This document shows, in pieces, positions 1-6,619 of a stretch of 47,323 nucleotides of DNA (positions are counted from its first letter, which is position 1; each line of letters opens with the position of its first letter). The notes under the pieces are model-generated. The model did no database searches. It was given only the letters and a program-made list of their open reading frames with translations, and was not told where the DNA came from. The stretch spans positions 1 through 47,323 of IMG/VR virus record IMGVR_UViG_3300028908_000003. One strand, given 5' to 3'. The position numbers and the translations under genes are program-made. The stretch is from a virus.

Positions 1-96
1 TTCGGAAGCGGCGGAGGGTTGATGGGATACTTCTTCCATACGAGGAGAGTCCTAAAGAAGACGGGTGTCCTTCCTCCCAAGGGAACGCCGGCATGA
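1..96 (+). CDS. 3' end of the spanin-like lipoprotein gene (duplicate of 47197-47292)
   Basis: This is the last 31 codons plus stop of the gene that starts at 46924. It is visible here only because the circular genome was cut inside the gene. It encodes the glycine-rich part of the C-terminal membrane segment and a basic tail ending in PPKGTPA. The stop overlaps the next start as ATGA. Count it once, as part of the 46924 gene. Confidence 0.9.
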   Translation, partial: FGSGGGLMGYFFHTRRVLKKTGVLPPKGTPA

Positions 97-127
97 GTAG
101 ATTCAAGGTGATCATGAGGGATGGGCT
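1..127. repeat. Terminal direct repeat, left copy
   Basis: These 127 bases are identical to 47197-47323. The duplicated segment carries the end of the spanin-like lipoprotein gene and the first codons of the RusA-like gene, so both genes run continuously across the junction. A 127-base overlap equals a commonly used maximum assembler k-mer, so the simplest reading is a circular contig with an overlap left in place, not a biological terminal repeat. The unique genome is then 47,196 bp. Confidence 0.95.
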
Positions 128-512
128 TCCACCCTCGAAGAAGAATAAAACGATCATTGCGAAAAGGAGGGATGGCCGGCGGTTTGTGATGCCGAATCCT
201 ACGGTTCGGCGCTATGAGTCCCATATGAAGGAGCTCACCGTTCTCATGAACGCCGGCAAGAAGCCCATCTCTTCAGCGGTTCACCTGGACTTAGTGGCGG
301 ACCTGGAGCTTCAGCTTTTGCGGGTTGAAGCGAAAGAGGTGGATGTTCCTCCTTCCCTTCGGAGGTTTCTCGGAACCACTGATCTTGCTTCGGTGGGAGG
401 GAAGAGGTTGCCGGACCTGGTGAACATGCTGGATCTTGTGGCGGACGCGCTGGAAAAGGTGGCATACAAGAACGACAGGCAGATTGTGAGCGTGACCATG
501 AGGTGGTTATAA
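93..512 (+). CDS. RusA-like Holliday junction resolvase
   Basis: A 139-residue protein of the RusA endodeoxyribonuclease type, which cleaves four-way junctions and in phages debranches recombined or replicating DNA before packaging. The N-terminus has the family's PPSKKNK start. The C-terminal third has the signature block D108-L-V-N-M-L-D-L-V-A-D118-A-L followed by YKNDRQIV with D128. Compared with the usual DxDN...K...DD pattern, V110 stands where a second Asp is expected, D114 where a Lys is expected and N127 where the first Asp of the pair is expected. Activity may therefore be altered. It starts as ATGA on the stop of the lipoprotein gene. The RecT and exonuclease genes lie in the facing operon. 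The family assignment is good; the catalytic state is uncertain. Confidence 0.8.
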   Translation: MSRFKVIMRDGLPPSKKNKTIIAKRRDGRRFVMPNPTVRRYESHMKELTVLMNAGKKPISSAVHLDLVADLELQLLRVEAKEVDVPPSLRRFLGTTDLASVGGKRLPDLVNMLDLVADALEKVAYKNDRQIVSVTMRWL

Positions 513-543
513 GGACATCCTAATCAACATCGCCTCTGAAGCG

Positions 544-669
544 TTGGAGTTCGTGAATCTCGTGGTCTTCGTTGGAGATCTCATTGAGAATTTTCTGGAG
601 GACCCGTTGACCGGCTCTCATCCCTTTCTCGCTTCGGAAGGGGATACCGAGGACAAGAAGAAATGGTGA
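544..669 (+). CDS. Possible 41-residue small protein (TTG start)
   Basis: This reading frame fills the 150-base gap between the RusA-like gene and the next one and ends by overlapping its ATG (stop 667-669, next start 663). The predicted peptide has a hydrophobic N-terminal half (EFVNLVVFVGDLIENFL) and a charged tail ending DTEDKKKW. No ATG is available: TTG at 544 or GTG at 553 would be the start, and the ribosome site is poor, although an AAGGA lies at 511-515. The tight packing and sensible codon use argue for a gene; the start codon argues against. No function can be given. Confidence 0.3.
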   Translation: MEFVNLVVFVGDLIENFLEDPLTGSHPFLASEGDTEDKKKW

Positions 670-1286
670 AGGAACGTAAGGAGAATTCCTTCTTGGAGGG
701 AATTTCCGAAAAACCAGAGGATCCACGTCCACCCGCAGGAAAGGATCCGGGCCGCTCTCCTGCGGAAGGGGCCGATACTCGTAAATCTCGGGATCCTCTC
801 CTTCCTGAACGACAGCCTTCTTCCTCTTCTTCCTCAGAAACAGAAGATCTATTACAGCCTCCAGTCGTACCAGTCCCATCTTATTCTCCTCTGGACATCG
901 ACAAACTTACCAAGATCCTGACCGAGCCGGCCTTCCGGTCTGCTTCCAATCCTATCACGTATCTCGCCAAGAAGTTGAAGCTGGCACCTCCGGTAGTCTT
1001 GTCCATGTTGGGAGACTCGGAGGTCCAGACCGCCATGGCTTCGGTTCTTACCGTGGAGATTTTTGCCTTGATCCAGCCCGTCTTGCAACGGCTCAAGGAG
1101 ATCGCCATGAGTCCTAGCGTAGAAACCAAGGATTCCATTGCCGCGGCAAAGCTCCTCCTCACCCATATTACCAACCTGGTGGACTCCGGTGATGTGCTCA
1201 AGGTAAGAAAGTCTGGCCCGAATGGTGCGGTTTCCATGGCGGCGGAGTTGCGACGGAAGAAAAAAACCGGAGGTCGAAGAGTATGA
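663..1286 (+). CDS. Possible terminase small subunit (DNA-binding)
   Basis: A 207-residue protein. Residues 1-75 are charged, Pro/Ser-rich and probably disordered. Residues about 95-125 (YLAKKLKLAPPVVLSMLGDS) resemble the helix-turn-helix of small terminase subunits. This is followed by a long helical segment (VLQRLKEIAM...DSIAAAKLLLTHI) like the central oligomerisation domain of those proteins, and the C-terminus is strongly basic. A small terminase subunit recognises the packaging site and hands DNA to the ATPase. No other gene in the genome is a better candidate, and on the circle it lies just after the lysis genes. It sits away from the terminase ATPase gene at 22247, so this is a pattern-based suggestion. 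It overlaps the next gene by ATGA. Confidence 0.4.
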   Translation: MVKERKENSFLEGISEKPEDPRPPAGKDPGRSPAEGADTRKSRDPLLPERQPSSSSSSETEDLLQPPVVPVPSYSPLDIDKLTKILTEPAFRSASNPITYLAKKLKLAPPVVLSMLGDSEVQTAMASVLTVEIFALIQPVLQRLKEIAMSPSVETKDSIAAAKLLLTHITNLVDSGDVLKVRKSGPNGAVSMAAELRRKKKTGGRRV

Positions 1287-1528
1287 TTCGGTTCAAAGGC
1301 TTCAGGATCAAACCGTTCCCTGATGGCTGGGCGGTTGTGGATGAGTATGGGCGCCGGCGAAGCGAGGTCGTGCCTTACCATATCCAGGCTCAGCAGGACA
1401 TGCTACGGCTCATGATGGAGGAGAAGAATGCCAAGCAAAAGCAAGAAGCAGGAAAGGACCATGAGGGCGGCGTGCAAAAGCCCAAGCTTCCGGAAGAAGG
1501 TGGGAATCCCGAAGAAGGTGGCATGTGA
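1283..1528 (+). CDS. Small hypothetical protein
   Basis: An 81-residue protein starting as ATGA on the previous stop. Residues 1-50 look folded (FKGFRIKPFPDGWAVVDEYG and a short helix). The remainder is a Lys/Glu/Gly-rich low-complexity tail that overlaps, in another frame, the start of the 49-residue gene at 1428. The tail may be shaped by that overlap. I do not recognise a family. Confidence 0.6.
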   Translation: MIRFKGFRIKPFPDGWAVVDEYGRRRSEVVPYHIQAQQDMLRLMMEEKNAKQKQEAGKDHEGGVQKPKLPEEGGNPEEGGM

Positions 1529-1577
1529 ATTCATGCGTGCCGATGAAGCCAAAAAAAAGAGGGGCCGCCGCAGGTAG
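1428..1577 (+). CDS. 49-residue basic phage protein, overlapping gene
   Basis: The frame encodes a very basic 49-residue protein beginning MPSKSKKQERTMRAA, continuing FRKKVGIPKKVACEFMRADE and ending KKKRGRRR. From memory, this matches a small protein found in many phages and prophages, with the shape MPSKS-xQ-xxxMxA...F..KVGIP..V..EF..AD. A strong GGAGGAG lies at 1417-1423, four bases before the ATG. It starts inside the 3' end of the preceding gene and ends just before the hairpin at 1561. The function is not known; the charge suggests nucleic acid binding. Confidence 0.7.
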   Translation: MPSKSKKQERTMRAACKSPSFRKKVGIPKKVACEFMRADEAKKKRGRRR

Positions 1578-1600
1578 GAGCGAAAACCTGCAACGGCCCC
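1551..1600 (-). terminator. Intrinsic terminator of the leftward operon
   Basis: On the minus strand, a 15-base GGGGCCG...GCAGGT arm pairs with ACCTGC...GGCCCC across a ten-base loop, and TCTTTTTTTT follows directly. It lies 24 bases beyond the stop of the last leftward gene (1624). The plus strand has no T-run after the hairpin, so it should act leftward only. It sits between converging operons. Confidence 0.9.
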
Positions 1601-1623
1601 AGTGGAGGGAACCGCCCAACCCT

Positions 1624-2442
1624 CTATGCCTCAAAGTCTTCCCGTAGATCGGGAGGATTCGGCGGGGGCTGGTATTGCTTCTTGTAAGCCTGTACCAGGT
1701 GCGTTCCCTGGAAGCAGGCATTTAGACCAAGAGCCTGAGAAAAGATATTCTGCCATGAGAAGGCGTCCTTGTCAACCAGGATCATGGCCCGCGCCCATTC
1801 CTGGTAAAACTGCCAGACGTTGACTCTCCAACGCCCATCCACCCTCATGGATTTCTCCGGAACCCGTTTCAGGCGTCTCCTGTAGGCGTTGGATAGGTAG
1901 GATCGGACACTGGCCTTGGCCCTGGTCAGGATCCAGTCCCTCATGAGGGTCTGCTCTCCAATTTTCTTGAATTCCTCAAAGAGCGGGACGGCTTCCCTGG
2001 CGGTCTCAAGGATGGAGGCGAGTCTGGAGATTACAGGTAGATACCCCACCCCTCTCTTCCAGGACGTGGCCTTGATCGGAGCAGAGATCGCCATGGGGCC
2101 GAAATGTTCCGACTTATAGATGATGGCCCTCATCACGTAGAGGGGCTTGTCTCCGTTCATTCCTCCCCACCACATCCGCCAATAGATTCGATGGAAGGGT
2201 GGGAAAGCCGGCTCTCCTGGACAGTCCACCGCCCGGAAGGAGATTCCGCGCATCTCCGTCCGCCTGGTGATGTCCAGGTGGACCTTTTGCAGGTAGTCCA
2301 CCCAGGTCGAGGTAATCCAGTCCAGAAACTCGGCCGAGGTTTTTCCGTAGCCCAGGGCCCGGGGATGGGTCCACATCCCATCTCCATGCCGAATCTGGAC
2401 GCTTTTCTTGACGTGGAGAGGAGGTCTCCTCTTCTTTGCCAT
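1624..2442 (-). CDS. Hypothetical protein, last gene of the recombination operon
   Basis: A 272-residue protein with no domain I recognise. It is rich in Trp and Arg and has a basic N-terminus (MAKKRRPPLHVKK), a central helical region around residues 135-190 and a Pro-rich C-terminus (QPPPNPPDL). The start overlaps the RecT stop as TGATG, with AGGAGGG about eight bases upstream, so it is translationally coupled to RecT. It is the last gene before the terminator. Coupling to RecT suggests a role in DNA recombination or repair, but that is inference from position only. Confidence 0.75.
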   Translation of the reverse strand: MAKKRRPPLHVKKSVQIRHGDGMWTHPRALGYGKTSAEFLDWITSTWVDYLQKVHLDITRRTEMRGISFRAVDCPGEPAFPPFHRIYWRMWWGGMNGDKPLYVMRAIIYKSEHFGPMAISAPIKATSWKRGVGYLPVISRLASILETAREAVPLFEEFKKIGEQTLMRDWILTRAKASVRSYLSNAYRRRLKRVPEKSMRVDGRWRVNVWQFYQEWARAMILVDKDAFSWQNIFSQALGLNACFQGTHLVQAYKKQYQPPPNPPDLREDFEA

Positions 2443-3866
2443 CAGAAGATTCCCTCCTGATCCAATGCCCTACCGAAGAGCATGTAAACCTCCTGTAAGG
2501 TGAGGTCCTTAGCAGATGCCACCTCTTTCTCCAGGACCGTTGACACCCACCTTCTCATGGTTTCGGTGTCGTTACCGAACCTTTCCTTGAGGTAAGCCGC
2601 GAGGATAGGCCTCATCTTCCGCGGGTCCTCATCCTCACCTTCCAACTGGGCCCGCATGGCGTCAAGGGTCGCCTTGCTGGCTTTCCCGGTCCCCTGGTCT
2701 GGGTCTTCCAGGGGCTCTTTCACATCGTTGTTGAAGTTTTTCGCGGGAGCCACCTGGTCTTCCTCCTCAGAGCCATCAAGAACGGCTTCCTGGGCCGCTG
2801 GAGCGACGTTCGCGGCTCCCTCGTGGTCCAGAGCGGGTTCCTCCTCCGACGCCTCTGAGACGCTTCTATCGCCTCCTAGCGCCTCCTCTTCTTTCTGGGC
2901 CTCCTTCAGCTTCGCCAAGAGGACGACGCACTGTTTGTGTGTCAAGAAGGAGAGCTTGCGCTTCCTCTGGAAGCCGAGAAGCTGGCGGATGATCTCGGGA
3001 AACTCAAATTCCTGGAAGCCGGCCGCCTTCAAGGCCTCGGCAACCTTTGCATGGATGGAGGCATCGGCCCTTTGGGGCCCTCTCTTTTTGGGCTGAACGG
3101 GAGCCGGCTGGGGAGCTTCTTGGGTGGGCACGATCTCGTTCTCTTCAAAGGCTCCGGCTTCCTCGGCTTGGTCCTTGGGGTAAGGGTGGGGAACTTCTTT
3201 GACTGTGGGGGGCCCATTCGGAACATCCGGAGCCTCGGCTGCCTTGTATTGCTTGGTTTCCACCACTTCCACCGGTACATCTCGCAATACTTCTTCCAAT
3301 TCTTCTTTGGAGTAGAACCCGCCGATTACGTCGGGCGCCAGGAGTCGGACGGCTTCGCTGATCACTCTAGCTGTCAACATTTGCCGGGGGAACCGCTTCC
3401 AATTCTCCTTGAGCCCTCCAAACTTGGAAAGCGCGATTCCTTGGTCCTTTGCCATCTTCATCGTCCATTCCACCCGCAGAGGAGGGGCTTCTGGGTCGTT
3501 TGGAGCCCAGAATTCCGCAGCCACTTTGTCGTTGGTCCTCTCCAACCAGCGGACTTTCCCGCCGGCCTTGAGGAATTCGGCCAACATGCTCTCAGCCTTC
3601 ATAGTGGGTTGCCCCTCGATCACATGGAATCGGAGCATGGCTTCCATGGGGTGAATTTGCCGCGCCTGGGCCAGCATGAAGAGGGAAAACAGGTTTGCCC
3701 TCCTCTTTTCGATCGGGCCTTTGTAGGAAGGGAAGAGGTCGGACTGGGCCACGTTGTGAGCCACCTTCCACAGGTCCACCAGGGTGAAATCCTTGGACGT
3801 GGCAAGGGTTCCGCCTTCCTCTTTCTTCTCTACGACGGCATTCTTTTCTTTCTCTTTTTCTCTCAT
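2442..3866 (-). CDS. recT: RecT-family single-strand annealing recombinase
   Basis: A 474-residue protein. Residues about 25-200 form a RecT-type core. They include a segment on a minimal number of cells-per-screen style motif for the family (QARQIHPMEAMLRFHVIEG, then MKAESMLAEFLKAGG) and the characteristic block WKRFPRQMLTARVISEAVRL, followed by LAPDVIGGFYSKEEL. Such proteins bind single-stranded DNA, anneal complementary strands and work with a 5'-3' exonuclease. Residues 200-474 are an unusually long acidic, Pro/Glu/Ala-rich extension not typical of the family, probably a flexible linker with a small C-terminal helical domain. The gene overlaps the micro-membrane ORF upstream by ATGA. The exonuclease partner is likely the 4402-5232 gene. 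Confident family call. Confidence 0.85.
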   Translation of the reverse strand: MREKEKEKNAVVEKKEEGGTLATSKDFTLVDLWKVAHNVAQSDLFPSYKGPIEKRRANLFSLFMLAQARQIHPMEAMLRFHVIEGQPTMKAESMLAEFLKAGGKVRWLERTNDKVAAEFWAPNDPEAPPLRVEWTMKMAKDQGIALSKFGGLKENWKRFPRQMLTARVISEAVRLLAPDVIGGFYSKEELEEVLRDVPVEVVETKQYKAAEAPDVPNGPPTVKEVPHPYPKDQAEEAGAFEENEIVPTQEAPQPAPVQPKKRGPQRADASIHAKVAEALKAAGFQEFEFPEIIRQLLGFQRKRKLSFLTHKQCVVLLAKLKEAQKEEEALGGDRSVSEASEEEPALDHEGAANVAPAAQEAVLDGSEEEDQVAPAKNFNNDVKEPLEDPDQGTGKASKATLDAMRAQLEGEDEDPRKMRPILAAYLKERFGNDTETMRRWVSTVLEKEVASAKDLTLQEVYMLFGRALDQEGIF

Positions 3867-3949
3867 TTGAATCCTCCGTTATCGTGGTAAAGGTTATGGT
3901 GGAACCAGAGCACCAGGATTACCACCAGCAACCAAAATAAGACCCACAT
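3863..3949 (-). CDS. 28-residue membrane micropeptide upstream of RecT
   Basis: A short ORF reading MWVLFWLLVVILVLWFHH and ending HDNGGFK. Residues 2-16 are a single, almost purely hydrophobic membrane segment, with a short polar C-terminus. The ATG is preceded by GAAAGGAGCGAAGC, the same ribosome-site module found before three other genes of this operon, and the stop overlaps the RecT start as ATGA. Both details make chance unlikely. The function is unknown; it may be a small membrane effector or mainly couple RecT translation. Confidence 0.65.
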   Translation of the reverse strand: MWVLFWLLVVILVLWFHHNLYHDNGGFK

Positions 3950-3966
3950 GCTTCGCTCCTTTCAGT

Positions 3967-4060
3967 AAAAAGAAGGGGTTGCCGCAGGTCCTGGCAACAC
4001 ACCAGGAAGAGGGAACCGGAGAGGGCCGCATGGGCACGAAACAAACCCCGCGGCAACCCC
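3967..4060 (-). terminator. Terminator- or attenuator-like structure inside the leftward operon
   Basis: Read on the minus strand, an 11-base arm GGGGTTGCCGC (4060-4050) pairs perfectly with GCGGCAACCCC (3985-3975), which is followed by TTCTTTTTA. The 64-base loop contains a smaller CCTGG/CCAGG hairpin. It lies between the 4070 gene and the micropeptide and RecT genes. Because genes follow downstream, it may act as a partial terminator that sets RecT level. The long loop lowers confidence. Confidence 0.55.
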
Positions 4061-4069
4061 TGAAACCAT

Positions 4070-4393
4070 CTATTTAGCCTCCTTGATTTGGTGAAGCCGA
4101 TTCTTGATCGCATCCCAGCCGATCCAAAAGCTGGGAGCATCCTTCCCAGTTTCGTCAGGTCTTATTTCTCCTTCCGCTTGTAGAATAGACTTCTTTTTTG
4201 ACTCTGAAAAAACCGCTTTTGCGAAATATCCTTTAGGATAGTTCATTAGTCGCCCTTCTATCTCTTTCATTCTGAAGAGCAGACCTTTAGCTCCTCCCTT
4301 TAGTTTTATCACATAAGTTGGGTGCTGAAGAGTAGTTTTGCTTTCATAAACTTCCACATCCAACTTACACCTCAATTTCACATTATTCTCCAT
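4070..4393 (-). CDS. Hypothetical small protein between exonuclease and RecT
   Basis: A 107-residue protein starting MENNVKLRCKLDVEVYESK. The start is chosen because AAGGA lies five bases upstream and because a longer start would run back into the exonuclease gene. The first half is beta-like with alternating hydrophobic residues (YVIKLKGGAKGLLFRM). The second half is mixed, with a Trp-rich segment FWIGWDAIKNRL. No family recognised. Its place between exonuclease and RecT in a compact operon suggests a role in DNA recombination, by position only. Confidence 0.65.
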   Translation of the reverse strand: MENNVKLRCKLDVEVYESKTTLQHPTYVIKLKGGAKGLLFRMKEIEGRLMNYPKGYFAKAVFSESKKKSILQAEGEIRPDETGKDAPSFWIGWDAIKNRLHQIKEAK

Positions 4394-4401
4394 ATTAGTC
4401 C

Positions 4402-5232
4402 TTAATCCGCAACCTCTCCTCCCCATTCCTTCTCACACTCTTGCCAGTAAGGACAATACTTCCTCGAGCAGAGAAAGTGTTGGGAGTCCCGACCTGTAGG
4501 GAGCCAGACCCCGGACTTATATAAATCCTGGACCAGCTTCCTGGCGAAAGCAACCTTTCTAATAAACTGCTGCTTTGCCTTCTGGTCCACGTTCACCCAT
4601 TCCACTTGTATTTCAGGGTTCTTCTTTCTGATTGCCACATGGAAATAAAACTCATCAATTTCTTCCCCCAGCAGGCTTTGGGCCGCCAGGGAATACGCCG
4701 GCGCTTGCAAGGAATACAGGCTTTTGGCCCGTTTCCACCGCCGCCGCGCCGTTTTGTTATCCACCAAGATAAGCTTTTTTTGCCTGATCGGCTTAGCGAT
4801 TAGGTCCATCACCCCACGGACCCGCCAGGGAATCTCCTGCCAGCTCACCTCCCATGAAGCTTGTACCTTGACCGGGAGCAATTCCGACGCCACTTCCGCC
4901 GTCCAAAGGGACGCCAGCTTCAAACCGGCGTGTTGAATCTCTCCAGGTTTCTCACCTACCCCCCAATCCTCCACTTCCTCCTTCTCCTGGTCCCACTGCC
5001 AAGCAAAAACGTCCTTCGCTTTTCTTTTGTTGGTGAATGGAATCCCTTCTTCCATGGATTCCTGGTAACATATGTTTGTTGTCTCGTCCCAAGCGTTCCC
5101 GAAGGCCAGGGCCGGAGTTTTCGGCCGTTTCTCTTCCATCACATACTGCCGGAAGAACCGGTAGTGACAAACCGCCAAGGTAGAAAGGCGGTTTGGACTG
5201 AAAACCTCGATTAATTCTTCTACCTTTTTCAT
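4402..5232 (-). CDS. PD-(D/E)XK exonuclease, Cas4/RecB-nuclease type
   Basis: A 276-residue protein. It has an N-terminal Cys (C22) in VCHYRFFRQY and a C-terminal cluster C255, C260, C266 (CSRKYCPYWQEC), the usual four-Cys iron-sulfur arrangement of Cas4-like nucleases. The catalytic core is visible as RVRGVMDLI followed by LILVDNKTARR (the D...D-x-K pattern) and the Q-containing helix SLQAPAYSLAA. Such enzymes resect DNA ends to expose the single strand for an annealing protein, here RecT two genes downstream. The start at 5232 is favoured because it overlaps the upstream stop as ATGA and follows AAGGAGG; a start 16 codons earlier is possible but poorer. Confident. Confidence 0.85.
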   Translation of the reverse strand: MKKVEELIEVFSPNRLSTLAVCHYRFFRQYVMEEKRPKTPALAFGNAWDETTNICYQESMEEGIPFTNKRKAKDVFAWQWDQEKEEVEDWGVGEKPGEIQHAGLKLASLWTAEVASELLPVKVQASWEVSWQEIPWRVRGVMDLIAKPIRQKKLILVDNKTARRRWKRAKSLYSLQAPAYSLAAQSLLGEEIDEFYFHVAIRKKNPEIQVEWVNVDQKAKQQFIRKVAFARKLVQDLYKSGVWLPTGRDSQHFLCSRKYCPYWQECEKEWGGEVAD

Positions 5233-5420
5233 TCCTCCTCCTTGAATCGGCATTCCAGGAACGCCAGTGAAATTTGGCAATCCCTACGCCACCAGCCGGA
5301 ACGAAGTGCTTCCCGCAACTCCCGGACCGACCAACCAAACGCCTCAGCGTCTCTTCCAAGGCGCTTTTCTACCTCTCGGATCCTTTCCAGGATCCTTCTT
5401 ACTTGTCGATTTACCTTCAT
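5229..5420 (-). CDS. Small charged helical protein
   Basis: A 63-residue, Arg/Glu-rich protein (VNRQVRRILERIREVEKRLG...), probably two helices, ending FKEEE. It is coupled to the exonuclease by ATGA and preceded by GAGGTG. Its first 77 bases overlap the end of the upstream gene in another frame. No family recognised. The coupling suggests it is made in fixed ratio with the exonuclease. Confidence 0.55.
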   Translation of the reverse strand: MKVNRQVRRILERIREVEKRLGRDAEAFGWSVRELREALRSGWWRRDCQISLAFLECRFKEEE

Positions 5421-5604
5421 TCTTCACCTCTCTCCAGAATGTTTCTACTTCCACCACCTCAGGATATTTCATGGTCCGGCCGATTAGGTAGTAGACTAGA
5501 TTCATAGGCATTCGGAATACCGGGAATTTATTGTTCACGGCGTTCTCTCTGGACCAAAAGATCCAGACTTCCCCCCTAAAAACTTCTTTCATGTAGAGCC
5601 GCAT
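5344..5604 (-). CDS. Small hypothetical protein
   Basis: An 86-residue protein. Residues 1-60 look folded (KEVFRGEVWIFWSRENAVNN, then FRMPMNLVYYLIGRTMKYPEVVEVETFWREV). The last 25 residues are Lys/Pro/Arg-rich and lie in the overlap with the next gene. The ATG follows the stop of the upstream micropeptide directly (TAG-ATG). No recognised domain. Confidence 0.5.
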   Translation of the reverse strand: MRLYMKEVFRGEVWIFWSRENAVNNKFPVFRMPMNLVYYLIGRTMKYPEVVEVETFWREVKNEGKSTSKKDPGKDPRGRKAPWKRR

Positions 5605-5691
5605 CTACCTCATGGAGTCTATCAAAGCAATTATGCTAACGACTAACGCAATTAAGGACACCACTAGAGAAACCCAATACATCCAACCCAT
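5605..5691 (-). CDS. 28-residue membrane micropeptide
   Basis: A short ORF with sequence MGWMYWVSLVVSLIALVVSI continuing IALIDSMR. It is one continuous hydrophobic membrane helix with a short charged end. AAAGGA lies nine bases before the ATG and the stop abuts the next start. It is similar in size and design, but not in sequence, to the micropeptides at 3863 and 6616 in the same operon. Function unknown. Confidence 0.55.
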   Translation of the reverse strand: MGWMYWVSLVVSLIALVVSIIALIDSMR

Positions 5692-5696
5692 AACAA

Positions 5697-5855
5697 TTAT
5701 TCCTTTCTAGGCTTTTTCATGTTCAGAACCTTCCAGGGATCCCGGCCGGAGTCCTCAATCGCCCGGAAGATTCTTCGGAGAACAGGATCCGCCGGCACGG
5801 AGAGCCTTCCCTCCCGCCGGCGGATCAGGTATTCCACAGCTTTGAGAAGCGTCAT
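5697..5855 (-). CDS. Small basic hypothetical protein
   Basis: A 52-residue protein (MTLLKAVEYLIRRREGRLSV...) ending KVLNMKKPRKE. It is helical and basic. The start at 5855 is chosen because it overlaps the upstream stop as ATGA; starts at 5864 or further upstream have no better ribosome site. No family recognised. Confidence 0.5.
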   Translation of the reverse strand: MTLLKAVEYLIRRREGRLSVPADPVLRRIFRAIEDSGRDPWKVLNMKKPRKE

Positions 5856-6088
5856 TCTTTCCATGGAAGGATACCAAGCTGGAATTCGAGTTCTTCCATG
5901 GATTCCTTGATGAAGGCATCTGCCTTGTCCTGCCATTCCGCGAAAGAACGCCCGTCCTGGCGGTCGCTGTCCTCCCGCCAAAACTCCTCATTCACCACCT
6001 TGTCGAATTCGTACAAGGCTTCTTTCAGTTCCTTCACCTTCTGGTAAAGGGCCCGCAGGACCTCTTCGCTCGTTCTCTTAGCTTCCAT
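5852..6088 (-). CDS. Small acidic helical protein
   Basis: A 78-residue, Glu/Lys-rich protein that looks like a long helical hairpin (TSEEVLRALYQKVKELKEAL, then FDKVVNEEFWRED). The start MEAKRTSEE at 6088 is preceded by AGAGGAGG five bases away, a much better site than the longer alternative. It overlaps the upstream gene by 11 bases. No recognised function. Confidence 0.6.
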   Translation of the reverse strand: MEAKRTSEEVLRALYQKVKELKEALYEFDKVVNEEFWREDSDRQDGRSFAEWQDKADAFIKESMEELEFQLGILPWKE

Positions 6089-6299
6089 GGTTTCCTCCTC
6101 TGGCCAAGCCTGCCGAATAACCACGAAGGAAGATTCTCAATTCCCTGAGCCCTAAGGCCGTAAAGATTCCATCCCCCGCGAAATAACTCTTCTTTTCGGT
6201 AAAGACTCGGTACCGTGTCACACCATCCCCAGGCGCATAGTCATCAATGTAAAGCCCTAGGGATTCAGCCCATTCCATAAAGACTTTTCTTCCACTCAT
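6078..6299 (-). CDS. Small hypothetical protein
   Basis: A 73-residue protein starting MSGRKVFMEWAESLGLYIDD, with aromatic and Gly-rich centre (YRVFTEKKSYFAGDGIFTALG). The start is fixed by AAAGGAGGG four bases upstream. The same leader, AAAGGAGGGAACAATGAGTG, stands before the 6619 gene. No family recognised. Confidence 0.6.
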   Translation of the reverse strand: MSGRKVFMEWAESLGLYIDDYAPGDGVTRYRVFTEKKSYFAGDGIFTALGLRELRIFLRGYSAGLARGGNHGS

Positions 6300-6310
6300 T
6301 GTTCCCTCCT

Positions 6311-6619
6311 TTAGAAGCCTAGGCTTTCTTTCACTTCCTTCCTTTCGTCGTTGGTGAACGGTATCCATTCCCGCTCCCACTGCCAAAGATACTTTGCTGT
6401 CCACTTATCCCCTTCTCCCTTTCTGACGAAACGCAAAATATAATCCTTCGCCTCCTCAAAAGCCTTCCCTCGAAACGCCAGGCCTTCGATTAAATCCCCA
6501 CACTTCGAACAGAAAGGAAGCTTTTCTACTTCCTCTTCCTCATAGATCAGTTCCCCATCCTCGCAAAAGAGACAATATAATTCTCCGCCCTTTCTGAAGC
6601 CTACGATTCTATCACTCAT
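6311..6619 (-). CDS. Small zinc-ribbon protein
   Basis: A 102-residue protein with two CxxC knuckles, C16-L-F-C19 and C37-S-K-C40, separated by an acidic loop (EEEEVEKL). This is the pattern of a structural zinc ribbon. The C-terminal half is helical and Trp-rich (KYLWQWEREWIPF). The peptide WIPFTNDER is close to the IPFTNKRK of the exonuclease gene in the same operon, possibly by chance. The start follows AAAGGAGGG and overlaps the upstream micropeptide stop by ATGA. Role unknown. Confidence 0.65.
   Translation of the reverse strand: MSDRIVGFRKGGELYCLFCEDGELIYEEEEVEKLPFCSKCGDLIEGLAFRGKAFEEAKDYILRFVRKGEGDKWTAKYLWQWEREWIPFTNDERKEVKESLGF

Noticed and set aside
520-879. Minus-strand 119-residue ORF
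   Set aside because: Lies antisense to the possible small ORF and the terminase-like gene; no ribosome site and it would oppose the operon.
2937-3890. 317-residue plus-strand ORF opposite RecT
   Set aside because: RecT is clear on the minus strand; this frame is Gly/Phe/His-rich antisense without a ribosome site.
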